The notes under the pieces: model-generated
Seen by the model: only the letters and a program-made list of their open reading frames with translations
Databases searched by the model: none
Told to the model about the DNA's origin: nothing
Shown here: positions 1 through 10,792 of the stretch, in pieces
Numbering within the stretch: position 1 is the first letter of the stretch
Layout: each line of letters opens with the position of its first letter
NCBI GenBank assembly: GCA_949987565.1
Contig: OX465102.1
Location: 8,048,512 to 8,112,511 of the forward strand
Reading direction: 5' to 3'
Length of the DNA: 64,000 nucleotides
Origin: Luidia sarsii
Taxonomy: Eukaryota; Echinodermata; Asteroidea; Paxillosida; Luidiidae
Translations under genes and position numbers: made by a program

Positions 1-2724
1 AACTGTCACTTAGGGAAAGGGACTGCAGCTCTGAGCTGATGTAATCAGACAGCTTTTTTATGTCTTTAGGCAGTGGCAATGCTTTTTGTTTGCCAAACTG
101 CTTCTCACTGAGGAGAACTCTTGCAAGCTTTGTCGAGAAGTTTATATCCATCAGTTTAAGGAAATCCTTGGCATCCCGTCTTGCCAATTCATCTCCCCTG
201 CTGATGGCACGGGCAAGTTTGATGCCTGCCAACCTCTTGAGGTGATACGACAGCTTAATGGCATTTGACGGGGACTCAAGATCTTCTTCATTGGCTTCAT
301 TCTGTTTAGCCACTCGGAGGACGGCATTTGTCACCTCGTCAAATGATTGTGGCTTCAGATAGTACTCCAAGTCTTTCCCTGTATCAGGAGTACAGATCTT
401 GTGTAGTTCCATCTTTACCCTCGCACAAAGGCGCATAATGCTGGAAGTATGGTACTTTCTCATCAACCTGTTACCCACATTTTTTATCATCCAATCATTG
501 CCTATGGCAATGATAAGTGGGTCTGTGCGTGCCACTTGTCCAACAGCATCCTCTCTCATTACAGAAAAGACCTCTTCCACCACTGCTTTGCTAGCATTAG
601 TGACAAGTCTCCCCGACAGCACATTGGATTGTACCAGCAAATACCCCTTCGTCAGCCTCATTGAATCTTCATCCTTCGCAGGACATGTTGCTTGATGTCT
701 GTCAATAATTGTTAGCCGTAGCCATTCCTTACAGTTCGGGCAGGGACCGAATTCGCTAACATCAAGCTTATCCAAGGGCCGTCTGGCAAGGATGAACTCC
801 CCCTTCTGGTCTTCTAGCACCTTACAATTGTGAATGTGATCACCTCTTGCTCTTATCAAACTTAATTGATTCTTCCTCATTTCCTGTTTTCTATTTCTCA
901 TTTCTGCACTGTCAGAAGATTGGATATTAATTTCAAGAACTCTTTTCACATCTTGTTCCTGCTTATGAACCTTTTGGAGATGTTGTGCAATATTTGGACA
1001 GAGCTTCTTGCAGTAGACACAACTATGTCTTGAATTGTAGACACGCGAGTGCTTTTTTTTCTTTCCAAGTTTAGTAGTTTCTGATCTTGTTACTTTTCTC
1101 ACATATACTTGGTTGTGCTTTACATCACAGATCCTCTCGCTTGTCTTTAAATCATCGTCGCTGGTTTCGCTATCTTCATGTTGGAGAGGATGTTGGGGAA
1201 GACCTTCAGAGACTTCTGAAATGTCCTCCGTCATGTACTTCTTTAACGGTATCTCATATGAGGCATCAGTATCGCTGCCACTGTTATCAACAAAGATGAT
1301 ATCTTCTTTCGAAATCAAGGTCAACTTTGAAATCTTTGCAGGGGGTCCACTATTAGCACTTGTGCTTGTATCACTGCTTGATGAGTCTGAATCACATGTA
1401 TACTCTGAGTCAGAGGAAGAAGATACATGGCAGGAACTTGAACTTGTTTCTTGATCTTGGTCACATTCTGGTTCAAGTTTCTGGAAGAATGATTTCATTG
1501 CATCTGTATGTTCTACTTTTGCATCTTTCTCTTCTTCTTTTTCTTCTTGGCCTCTCACTGGCTGACTGCCGCAGTGAGTCTCGGGTCTTGCTTCACTTGC
1601 TTCATCTTTCTCTTCTTCTTTTTCTTCTTGGCCTCTCACTGGCTGACTGCCGCAGTGAGTCTCGGGTCTTGCTTCACTTGCTTCATCTTTCTCTTCTTCT
1701 TTTTCTTCTTGGCCTCTCACTGGCTGACTGCCGCAGTGAGTCTCGGGTCTTGCTTCACTTGCTTCATCTTTCTCTTCTTCTTTTTCTTCTTGGCCTCTCA
1801 CTGGCTGACTGCCGCAGTGAGTCTTGGGTCTTGCTTCATTTGCTTCATCTTTCTCTTCTTCTTTTTCTTCTTGGCCTCTCACTGGCTGACTGCCGCAGTG
1901 AGTCTCGGGTCTTGCTTCACTTGCTTCATCTTTCTCTTCTTTTTCTTCTTGGCCTCTCACTGGCTGACTGCCGCAGTGAGTCTTGGGTCTTGCTTCATTT
2001 GCTTCATCTTTCTCTTCTTCTTTTTCTTCTTGGCCTCTCACTGGCTGACTGCCGCAGTGAGTCTCGGGTCTTGCTTCACTTGCTTCATCTTTCTCTTCTT
2101 TTTCTTCTTGGCCTCTCACTGGCTGACTGCCGCAGTGAGTCTCGGGTCTTGCTTCACTTGCTTCATCTTTCTCTTCTTCTTTTTCTTCTTGGCCTCTCAC
2201 TGGCTGACTGCCGCAGTGAGTCTCGGGTCTTGCTTCACTTGCTTCATCTTTCTCTTCTTCTTTTTCTTCTTGGCCTCTCACTGGCTGACTGCCGCAGTGA
2301 GTCTCGGGTCTTGCTTCACTTGCTTCATCTTTCTCTTCTTCTTTTTCTTCTTGGCCTCTCACTGGCTGACTGCCGCAGTGAGTCTTGGGTCTTGCTTCAT
2401 TTGCTTCATCTTTCTCTTCTTCTTTTTCTTCTTGGCCTCTCACTGGCTGACTGCCGCAGTGAGTCTCGGGTCTTGCTTCACTTGCTTCATCTTTCTCTTC
2501 TTCTTTTTCTTCTTGGCCTCTCACTGGCTGACTGCCGCAGTGAGTCTCGGGTCTTGCTTCACGTGCTTCATCTTTCTCTTCTTCTTTTTCTTCTTGGCCT
2601 CTCACTGGCTGACTGCCGCAGGGAGATGTCCCAGAACTTCCTTCTCTAAAGCATGCTGATGCTTTCTCCACATCTCTTAGGAATTTTTCAAGAAGCTCAG
2701 GCTTCTTTTGCTTTCTCAGTGTCT
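1..2724 (-). CDS. PWWP-domain gene, large 3' exon with acidic repeats and zinc-binding motifs (runs off window)
   Basis: The minus strand is open without a stop from a splice acceptor (polypyrimidine then CACAG, exon start about 2724) to base 1, roughly 908 codons, so the stop lies outside the window. No methionine is near the exon start; it is an internal or last exon entered in phase from the exon at 3459-3523. In order it encodes a short basic/acidic lead, 14 copies of a 27-residue acidic repeat, a Ser/Asp-rich acidic stretch, a C2H2-like motif CVYCKKLCPNIAQHLQKVH (about 965-1025), a C2HC-like motif starting CPNCKEWLR (about 690-750), then a helical Lys/Arg-rich region. The C-terminal half reminds me of long fish and invertebrate proteins that end in a tyrosine-recombinase-like, Crypton-related domain; that end is not visible here. 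Family assignment is inference; the open frame and splice phase are seen directly. Confidence 0.8.
1522..2622 (-). repeat. 14-copy 81-bp (27-residue) coding tandem repeat
   Basis: Fourteen head-to-tail units lie inside the exon above. Each is 81 bp except two of 78 bp that lack one glutamate codon, so the reading frame is never broken. On the minus strand a unit starts EEKEEEKDEASEARPE and continues through a Cys-containing HCGSQPVRG segment. Copies differ by only a few C/T changes, which implies recent expansion or homogenisation. Both antisense frames are also open across the array, a by-product of the composition. Confidence 0.93.
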
Positions 2725-3458
2725 CTGTGAAAATAAAGACCAAACGAGAGGTTGGGAACGTAGTGGAAAGAAATAAAATAGTATGAAATATCTGTATCGA
2801 AATAAGGAATGTTCTCCTACAACTTATTGCCTCAATTTTGCAAGATTTATAGTTGGGGCAAATATTTCTATCATTAAATCTGTAGGTCTCACCAACAGAA
2901 AACATGAAGATATGAAATAATACTTTTCATGATGATGCTGGTGGCGAGTGCATTGCTTGATTTTTTCAAAACCATTTCTTAAATTGTGTTCCCTGATGTG
3001 CTACAGAGGGTCACTGATATACACTGTTAAACAGTTTGCTTCAAGATGTATTTTGTACATTTCTTGGAAGCAACTATGACGAAATGGCAGTTTTCTTACT
3101 AAACGTTTCTTTACTTTTTGACACTGCACTGTAAATGTCGTATGTAAAATCGGAGTAAAGAACTCAACTGTACATGCATGTATAAATCATTGGCAAATAA
3201 CTGTTTAACGCCGCCAAAGTGTTTTGAGGCAACAAATTATCAGGCCAAACAAAATTAAACAAAAAATGACTTGAAACAAACAAAGAATGCAATAAAACAA
3301 CGTTAGTGTTAAGAAATGGCATACAAAGCAAGTATATTAGTGTGTGTACACAGAACAAAACATGTACAACTCTTACTTTTCATGTCATAATTTTCAAAAT
3401 TCAAACCATGAAACTTCCAAAACTCTGATACATTGTGAAAGTACCCAACGTTGCATAC

Positions 3459-5021
3459 CTTGACCCATTCCTACGAAGTCATTTTCATGAAATTTCTGAA
3501 TTCGTGACCTTGATGCATAGAACCTGTGAATAATTTGTTACATGATACACAGTTAATGACATACACATACATGCAGTTGTACACAGGGTATGAGCCGCAG
3601 AATGATCCGATAAAACAATGCACATTCAGAAGGAAGATTTTTCCATTGTTCATACTGTTTTCACCTCCAACAATTTTTTTAGTACTTACAGTGAATCTTC
3701 ATCAAAAAATCCGCACTGGATCTGTGTCCTTGTAGTTCCTTCAATGAATGCTGGCCACCAGACATTTTGTACCTTTACCCAGACAGTATCTCCAACTGTT
3801 GGCAAAATGATCAAGAGCGCATGAAAATAATTTATTTGTATGTATTTCTTAGTTGGCTTAGTTTACCATATCACAATCTTAAAGCCAGCTTTCAAATTGG
3901 CAAGTGTTTTCAATGCTGTTGTGATCAAGTTAATACTGGGAAACTCTGAAACTAAATATTTTCGATACATTCCTTATGATTCCTCGGCAAGTATAAATTC
4001 TTGATTTGAAAACCGGTTCAAATGGTTGATTTTTACCTATGGCCAAAAAGCTATCAAATGGAAACGAGAAATATATGTCTGTTGTGAAACAGAGCATAGA
4101 GCTTTTCCGCTTCTGTTTTTAACAAGTCATAGAATAGCCCCATTCCTACTCCAAAACGCATGTACATATTTTGTGCACAAAGCCTATGGGACTCGAGTGT
4201 GGTATTCAAAAATTCATGAAAATTATAAACAATGGTCCTTCGGTTCCAAACTTTAGATTTGGAATGTCTAGCACGATAGCTAACTACATACCAAATTTCG
4301 AGATGATCGGCCAATGCCTTATATGTGTTTTAAAATCACACATTTTGATGACGTCATGATTGCGTAACGACATTTTGGCTCCGGAAGGTGTTTCTAAACC
4401 ATGTCCCCAATATATATCAAAGAAAAAATGAAAAAAATCGCGCTCCGTTGGCCAAATATGCTCATTTCAATGTGAAAATCTGAAAAGTTCATGACCTCAT
4501 AAATATTCATGAGATGACGTCACGGTCAATTGATGGCAATTTTTGGATACACCTTTTCCCAACTTAGATACAGTGCAAAGTTGAAACCAAACGAAATTGT
4601 ACTTTTGCTTTTAATGGATTTTGAAATTTGCCCCTTTAAAGCAAGGTCACGTGACACGTGATGACGTCATGATGATATCAAGGTGTTTAGGATCAATTTC
4701 AGCATGGGCTTTATGCATTTGCCACGTTTGAAAAAAATCCAAGTCTGTTCAATGACTAAAGTCGTGCTTACAAAACCCCTGTGCATTGTCTATGGGCTTT
4801 GGGGGAGAAGAAGAAGAAGACTAAGAAAAAGCTGAACAACAGATATAGCTTTTCCGCTTCCCTGGAAGCGGCGGAAAAGCTAAAAAAAAACCGAACAACA
4901 GATATAGCTTTTCCGCTTCCCTGGAAGCGGCGGAAAAGCTAAAAAAACAAATTAAAACGTACCATTAAATGAAAGATCAGATTTTGACTGTCGTTGACTG
5001 CCGACCCTTTTCATGGTGAAT
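3459..5021 (-). CDS. PWWP-domain gene, first three coding exons
   Basis: Three minus-strand exons join in frame to the large exon at 1-2724. Exon 4963-5021 follows an acceptor TTCATTTCAG and contains the likely start ATG at 5012-5014; it ends at donor GTACGT. Exon 3690-3795 encodes GDTVWVKVQNVWWPAFI, a clear PWWP core (the WWP variant at its centre), and ends at donor GTAAGT. Exon 3459-3523 encodes FYASRSRIQKFHEND, the expected C-terminal part of a PWWP fold, and ends at donor GTATGC. Phases agree at every junction (1, 2 and 1 leftover bases are completed exactly by the next exon). PWWP domains bind methylated histone tails and DNA, so a chromatin role is expected, by family knowledge only. 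The start could be further upstream if another coding exon exists. Confidence 0.85.
4100..4940. repeat. Non-autonomous element with AGCTTTTCCGCTTC-type inverted ends
   Basis: AGCTTTTCCGCTTC at 4100-4113 is matched in inverted orientation by GAAGCGGCGGAAAAGCT at 4924-4940 (three extra bases). The right end is duplicated in tandem with a 60-bp period (4833-4892 and 4893-4940), and each copy is itself a hairpin. The interior has several TGACGTCA-like motifs and no coding potential. It lies in the first visible intron of the PWWP gene. Confidence 0.55.
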
Positions 5022-5194
5022 CTGAAATGAACAACAGGAAAAATGAGAATTTGTTTTCCTGTAACAATACTTGTTGAATCTGTTTTTAAGAAGCAAAAAC
5101 TAAAATAAATTTGAAAACAATCACACAAACCAGACAGATGTCCCCACAATAATCCTTTATCCCCATGGGTAGGCCTATAAAATCATAATAAAGT

Positions 5195-8100
5195 TGTTTA
5201 CGAACACTGTCTTATTGTATCAAAACCCCGCAACGGCCAGACAAATATCCCCACAATTTCATTCAGGATTCCCTTTCGGCAAGTATATAAAGAGTGTTTA
5301 CGGACCAGTATTGCATCACAAACCCGCAGGGGCCAGACAAATATCCCCACAATTTTAGACAGGATTCCCTTTCGGCAAGTATATAAAGAGTGTTTACGGA
5401 TCAGTATTGCATCACAAACCCGCAGCGGCCAGACAAATATCCCCACAATTTTAGACAGGATTCCCTTTCGGTAAGTATATAAAGAGTGTTTACGGATCAG
5501 TATTGCATCACAAACCCGCAGGGGCCAGACAAATATCCCCACAATTTCAGACAGGATTCCCTTTCGGCAAGTATATAAAGTGTTTACGGACCAGTATTTT
5601 ATCACAAACCCGCCACGGCCAGACAAATATCCCCACAATTTCAGACAGGATTCCCTTTCGGCAAGTAGCCTATATATGAAGTGTTTACGGACCAGTATTG
5701 CATCCCAAACCCGCAGCGGCCAGACAAATATCCCCACAATTTTAGACAGGATTCCATTTTCGGCAAGTATATAAAGTGTTTACGGATCAGTATTGCATCC
5801 CAAACCCGCAGGGGCCAGACAAATATCCCCACAATTTCAGACAGGATTCCCTTTCGGCAAGTATATGAAGTGTTTACGGACCATTATTGCATCCCAAACA
5901 CGCCACGGCCAGACAAATATCCCCACAATTTCATACAGGATTCCCTTTCGGCAAGTATATAAAGAGCGTTTACGGACCAGTATTGCATCACAAACCCGCA
6001 GCTAAAAGACAAATATCCCCACAATTTGAGACAGGATTACCTTTCGGCAAGTAGCCTATATGAAGTGTTTACGGACCAGTATTTTATCACAAACCCGCCA
6101 CGGCCAGACAAATATCCCCACAATTTTAGACAGGATTCCATTTTCGGCAAGTATATAAAGTGTTTACGGATCAGTATTGCATCCCAAACCCGCAGGGGCC
6201 AGACAAATATCCCCACAATTTCAGACAGGATTCCCTTTCGGCAAGTAGCCTATATATGAAGTGTTTACGGACCAGTATTGCATCCCAAACCCGCAGCGGC
6301 CAGACAAATATCCCCACAATTTCAGACAGAATTCCCTTTTCGCTAATTAGTATATAAAGTGTTTACGGACCAGTGCAGTAGTGCATCACAAACCCGCAGC
6401 GGCCAGACAAATATCCCCACAATTTCAGACAGAATTCCCTTTCGGCAAGTATACATGTACATAAAGTGTTTACGGACCAGTATTGAATCACAAACCCGCA
6501 GCGGCCAGACAAATATCCCAACAATTTTAGACAGGATTCCCTTTCGGCAAGTATATAAAGTGTTTACGGACCAGTATTTTATCACAAACCCGCCACGGCC
6601 AGACAAATATCCCCACAATTTCAGACAGGATTCCCTTTCGGCAAGTACATGTACATAAAGTGTTTACGGACCAGTATTGCATCCCAAACCCGCAGCGGCC
6701 AAACAAATATCCCCACAATTTCAGACAGGATTCCCTTTTCGGCAAGTATATGAAGTGTTTACGGACCATTATTGCATCCCAAACCCGCAGCGGCCAGACA
6801 AATATCCCCACAATTTCAGACAGAATTCCCTTTCGGCATGTATATGAAGTGTTTACGGACCAGTATTGCATCACAAACCCGCAGCGGCCAGACAAATATC
6901 CCCACAATTTCAGACAGAATTCCCTTTTCGCTAATTAGTATATAAAGTGTTTACGGACAAGTATTGCATCACAAACCCGCAGCGGCCAGACAAATATCCC
7001 CACAATTTCAGACAGAATTCCCTTTTCGCTAATTAGTATATAAAGTGTTTACGGACAAGTATTGCATCACAAACCCGCAGCGGCCAGACAAATATCCCCA
7101 CAATTTTAGACAGGATTCCATTTTCGGCTAGTATATAAAGTGTTTACGGACCAGTATTGCATCACAAACCCGCAGGGGCCAGACAAATATCCCCACAATT
7201 TTAGACAGGATTCCCTTTCGGCAAGTATATAAAGAGTGTTTACGGATCAGTATTGCATCACAAACCCGCAGCGGCCAGACAAATATCCCCACAATTTTAG
7301 ACAGGATTCCCTTTCGGTAAGTATATAAAGAGTGTTTACGGATCAGTATTGCATCACAAACCCGCAGGGGCCAGACAAATATCCCCACAATTTCAGACAG
7401 GATTCCCTTTCGGCAAGTATATAAAGTGTTTACGGACCAGTATTTTATCACAAACCCGCCACGGCTAGACAAATATCCCCACAATTTCAGACAGGATTCC
7501 CTTTCGGCAAGTACATGTACATAAAGTGTTTACGGAACAGTATTGCATCACAAACCCGCAGCGGCCAGACAAATATCCCCACAATTTCAGACAGAATTCT
7601 CTTTTCGCTAATTAGTATATAAAGTGTTTACGGACAAGTATTTTATCACAAACCCGCCACGGCCAGACAAATATCCCCACAATTTTAGACAGGATTCCAT
7701 TTTCGGCAAGTAGCCTATATATGAAGTGTTTACGGACCAGTATTGCATCCCAAACCCGCAGCGGCCAGACAAATATCCCCACAATTTCAGACAGAATTCC
7801 CTTTTCGCTAATTAGTATATGAAGTGTTTACGGACAAGTATTGCATCAAAAACCCGCCACGGCCAGACAAAAATCCCAACAATTTTAGACAGGATTTCCT
7901 TTCGGCAAGTATATCAAGTGCTTACGGACCAGTATTGCATCACAAACCCGCAGCGGCCAGACAAATATCCCCACAATTTCAGACTGGATTCCCTTTCGGC
8001 AAGTACATGTACATAAAGTGTTTACGGAACAGTATTGCATCACAAACCCGCAGCGGCCAGACAAATATCCCCACAATTTCAGACAGAATTCTCTTTTCGC

Positions 8101-9370
8101 TAATTAGTATATAAAGTGTTTACGGACAAGTATTTTATCACAAACCCGCCACGGCCAGACAAATATCCCCACAATTTTAGACAGGATTCCATTTTCGGCA
8201 AGTAGCCTATATATGAAGTGTTTACGGACCAGTATTGCATCCCAAACCCGCAGCGGCCAGACAAATATCCCCACAATTTCAGACAGAATTCCCTTTTCGC
8301 TAATTAGTATATGAAGTGTTTACGGACAAGTATTGCATCACAAACCCGCCACGGCCAGACAAAAATCCCAACAATTTTAGACAGGATTTCCTTTCGGCAA
8401 GTATATCAAGTGCTTACGGACCAGTATTGCATCACAAACCCGCAGCGGCCAGACAAATATCCCCACAATTTCAGACAGGATTCCCTTTTCGGCATGTATA
8501 TAAAGTGTTTACGGATCAGTATTGCATCCCAAACCCGCAGGGGCCAGACAAATATCCCCACAATTTCATACAGGATTCCCTTTCGGCAAGTATATAAAGA
8601 GTGTTTACGGACCAGTATTGCATCACAAACCCGCAGCTGCCAGACAAATATCCCCACAATTTTAGACAGGATTCCATTTTCGGCAAGTAGCCTATATATG
8701 AAGTGTTTACGGACCAGTATTGCATCCCAAACCCGCAGCGGCCAGACAAATATCCCCACAATTTCAGACAGAATTCCCTTTTCGCTTATTAGTATATAAA
8801 GTGTTTACGGACAAGTATTGCATCACAAACCCGCCACGGCCAGACAAAAATCCCAACAATTTGAGACAGGATTCCCTTTCGGCAAGTATATCAAGTGTTT
8901 ACGGATCAGTATTGCATCACAAACCCGCAGCGGCCAGACAAATATCCCCACAATTTCAGACAGGATTCCCTTTTCGGCATGTATATAAAGTGTTTACGGA
9001 TCAGTATTGCATCCCAAACCCGCAGGGGCCAGACAAATATCCCCACAATTTTAGACAGGATTCCCTTTCGGCAAGTATATAAAGAGTGTTTACGGATCAG
9101 TATTGCATCACAAACCCGCCACGGCCAGACAAATATCCCCACAATTTTAGACAGGATTCCATTTTCGGCAAGTATATAAAGTGTTTATGGATCAGTATTG
9201 CATCCCAAACCCGCAGGGGCCAGACAAATATCCCCACAATTTCAGACAGGATTCCCTTTTCGGCAAGTATATAAAGTGTTTACGGACCAGTGCGGTATTG
9301 TATCACAAACCCGCACCGGCCAGACAAAAATATCCCCACAATTTCAGACAGGATTCCCTTTTTGCTAAGT
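5195..9370. repeat. ~97-bp satellite array, about 43 monomers
   Basis: About 43 tandem monomers share the core GGCCAGACAAATATCCCC, a TGTTTACGGACCAGTATTGC segment and a GACAGGATTCCCTTTCGGC segment. Monomer length varies through small differences such as GTATATAAAG, GTAGCCTATATATG, GTACATGTACATA and GCTAATTAGTATA in the linker, giving recognisable monomer types. Blocks of several monomers are repeated in the same order: 5281-5600 against 7141-7460, and about 7500-7990 against 7996-8480, an offset near 495 bp. This is higher-order structure. Long reading frames occur on both strands only because monomers lack stops in some frames; they are not genes. Confidence 0.95.
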
Positions 9371-9398
9371 ACTTTCAAGTTTATGTTAATCAACTTAC

Positions 9399-9590
9399 CG
9401 GTGTTCCATAGGCTACACGCTGAACATGCCGATACTGAGCTGAAGTTGCTATTGTCGCTTTCCAGGGCAGCTCCGCCTGTCCACGATCGATCGAGTGTGC
9501 GCAGGAAAAACAATCCGCAACGCATTGGCTGTGTCCGAAATGTGTTTACGCGCGCATTACGTGACCCGGCACACCGACATGAGGAATGTC
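9399..9590 (-). promoter_or_regulatory. Candidate CpG-rich 5' exon and promoter of the PWWP gene
   Basis: A good minus-strand donor (CG then GTAAGTTG, exon end 9399) follows a CpG-rich stretch with no convincing protein. It is the first plausible 5' exon upstream of the coding exon at 4963-5021. If it is used, the satellite array sits wholly inside intron 1. A MITE-like repeat begins within this stretch at 9557. The link is inference only; no transcript evidence is visible. Confidence 0.35.
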
Positions 9591-9814
9591 CCACCAAAAC
9601 ACTTTTTGAGTACCGTAAACGACGCCTGAAGCTTAAGTTTCTTCACAATTCGATTAAAAACAGAAATTAAATTTTTTTTATTTTGGGATAATTTAAGTAT
9701 TAGAGGATATTATATTTTGATATAAGCTAATGATATACTCTTTCACTACATTGCAAAATCTCAAAATTTCAAAAGTGGGGGTTATTCCTCATTATGCTGT
9801 GCCGGGTCACGTAC
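9557..9814. mobile_element. MITE-like element, 258 bp, with 31-bp inverted ends
   Basis: The ends 9557-9587 and 9784-9814 are inverted repeats matching at about 27 of 31 positions, including TACGTGACCCGGCACA. The interior is A/T-rich and non-coding. No clear target-site duplication was found. Confidence 0.55.
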
Positions 9815-10114
9815 GTAGCTGGTATGCTGCGCGCCTCTCTACTACTCTCTACTGGTAACCAGCGTAATTGGATGGATTCAACAGAGGGCGCGATTTAAAT
9901 TTTGATACAGACAGGCCTTGATGCCGTTCACACAGACAACAGACACAAAGTGTCTGCATACATTGTGGGATTAAAAATACAGTATTTCTATCGACCCGCA
10001 AGGCACTTCTGTACCTGTGTATGCAAGAACGTTGTGGGGTTGAACCCGGAACGTCAGAAAAACCCACAAGGTATGTCTGTACTCAAAATTGGCCCCGCAA
10101 TGTAGCTCTCGTAA

Positions 10115-10116
10115 AC

Positions 10117-10187
<71 letters not shown>

Positions 10188-10207
10188 AACAAACAAACAA
10201 ACAAACA
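10115..10207. repeat. (CAGA)n microsatellite grading into (CAAA)n
   Basis: About sixteen ACAG units are followed by five ACAA units. Reading frames through it are low-complexity artefacts. Confidence 0.95.
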
Positions 10208-10448
10208 GAAGGCATACAAAATCTCTTTCTAAAAACTCTAACATTTATGTGTTTAAGGATAAGTAATGGCTTGTAAAAAAATATATACAAATATCCTTGC
10301 AATGGTCGCAATCGGGTCGTCTTAGAAGACAACAACGCCCAGCTGATATTTTCCTACAGTTCAGAGGGAAAATATAATATAAAATAATTGCCATAGTAGA
10401 GTAGAAGAGTGATATTATGTACCCATAATGCCCCAAACAGGAAACGAT

Positions 10449-10792
10449 TTAGAGATATCTCTAAATCGATTTCAAGATATCTCTAAATCGATTTCAAGAT
10501 ATCTCTAAAACGAATTAGAGATATGTCTAAAACGAATTAGAGATATCTCTAAAACGAATTAGAGATATCTCTGAATCGAGATATCTCTAAATCGAATTAG
10601 AGATATCTCTAAATTTATTTCAAGATATCTTTAATTCAATTTAGAGATATCTTTAATTCGCCCTATTTAGAGATATCTCTAAAAGAATTAGAGATATCTC
10701 TAAATGATTTAGAGATATCTCTAAATGATTTAGAGATATCTCTAAATGATTTAGAGATATCTCTAATTCATTTAGAGATATCTCTAAATCGC
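10449..10792. repeat. Tandem array of the palindrome AGAGATATCTCT
   Basis: About 16 copies of the 12-bp perfect palindrome AGAGATATCTCT, or one-base variants (CAAGATATCTCT, AGAGATATCTTT), occur every 20-21 bp. Short A/T-rich linkers such as AAATCGATTT and AAACGAATT separate them. The whole block is nearly self-complementary. No gene is visible. Confidence 0.9.

Noticed and set aside
1360..2659. Two long plus-strand frames (429 and 383 codons) of Leu/Phe-rich repeats
   Set aside because: They are antisense shadows of the minus-strand acidic 27-residue repeat; the minus frame is spliced, continues for over 900 codons and carries zinc-binding motifs.
5195..9370. CRISPR-like array
   Set aside because: Repeats are contiguous ~97-bp monomers without unique spacers, in an intron-bearing animal genome.
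5198..9597. Many 60-180-codon frames on both strands through the satellite
   Set aside because: Monomers simply lack stops in several frames; peptides are repeated translations of the same ~97-bp unit and change frame with monomer length.
9971..10335. Frames rich in CLSV or TDRQ repeats
   Set aside because: Translation of the (CAGA)n microsatellite.
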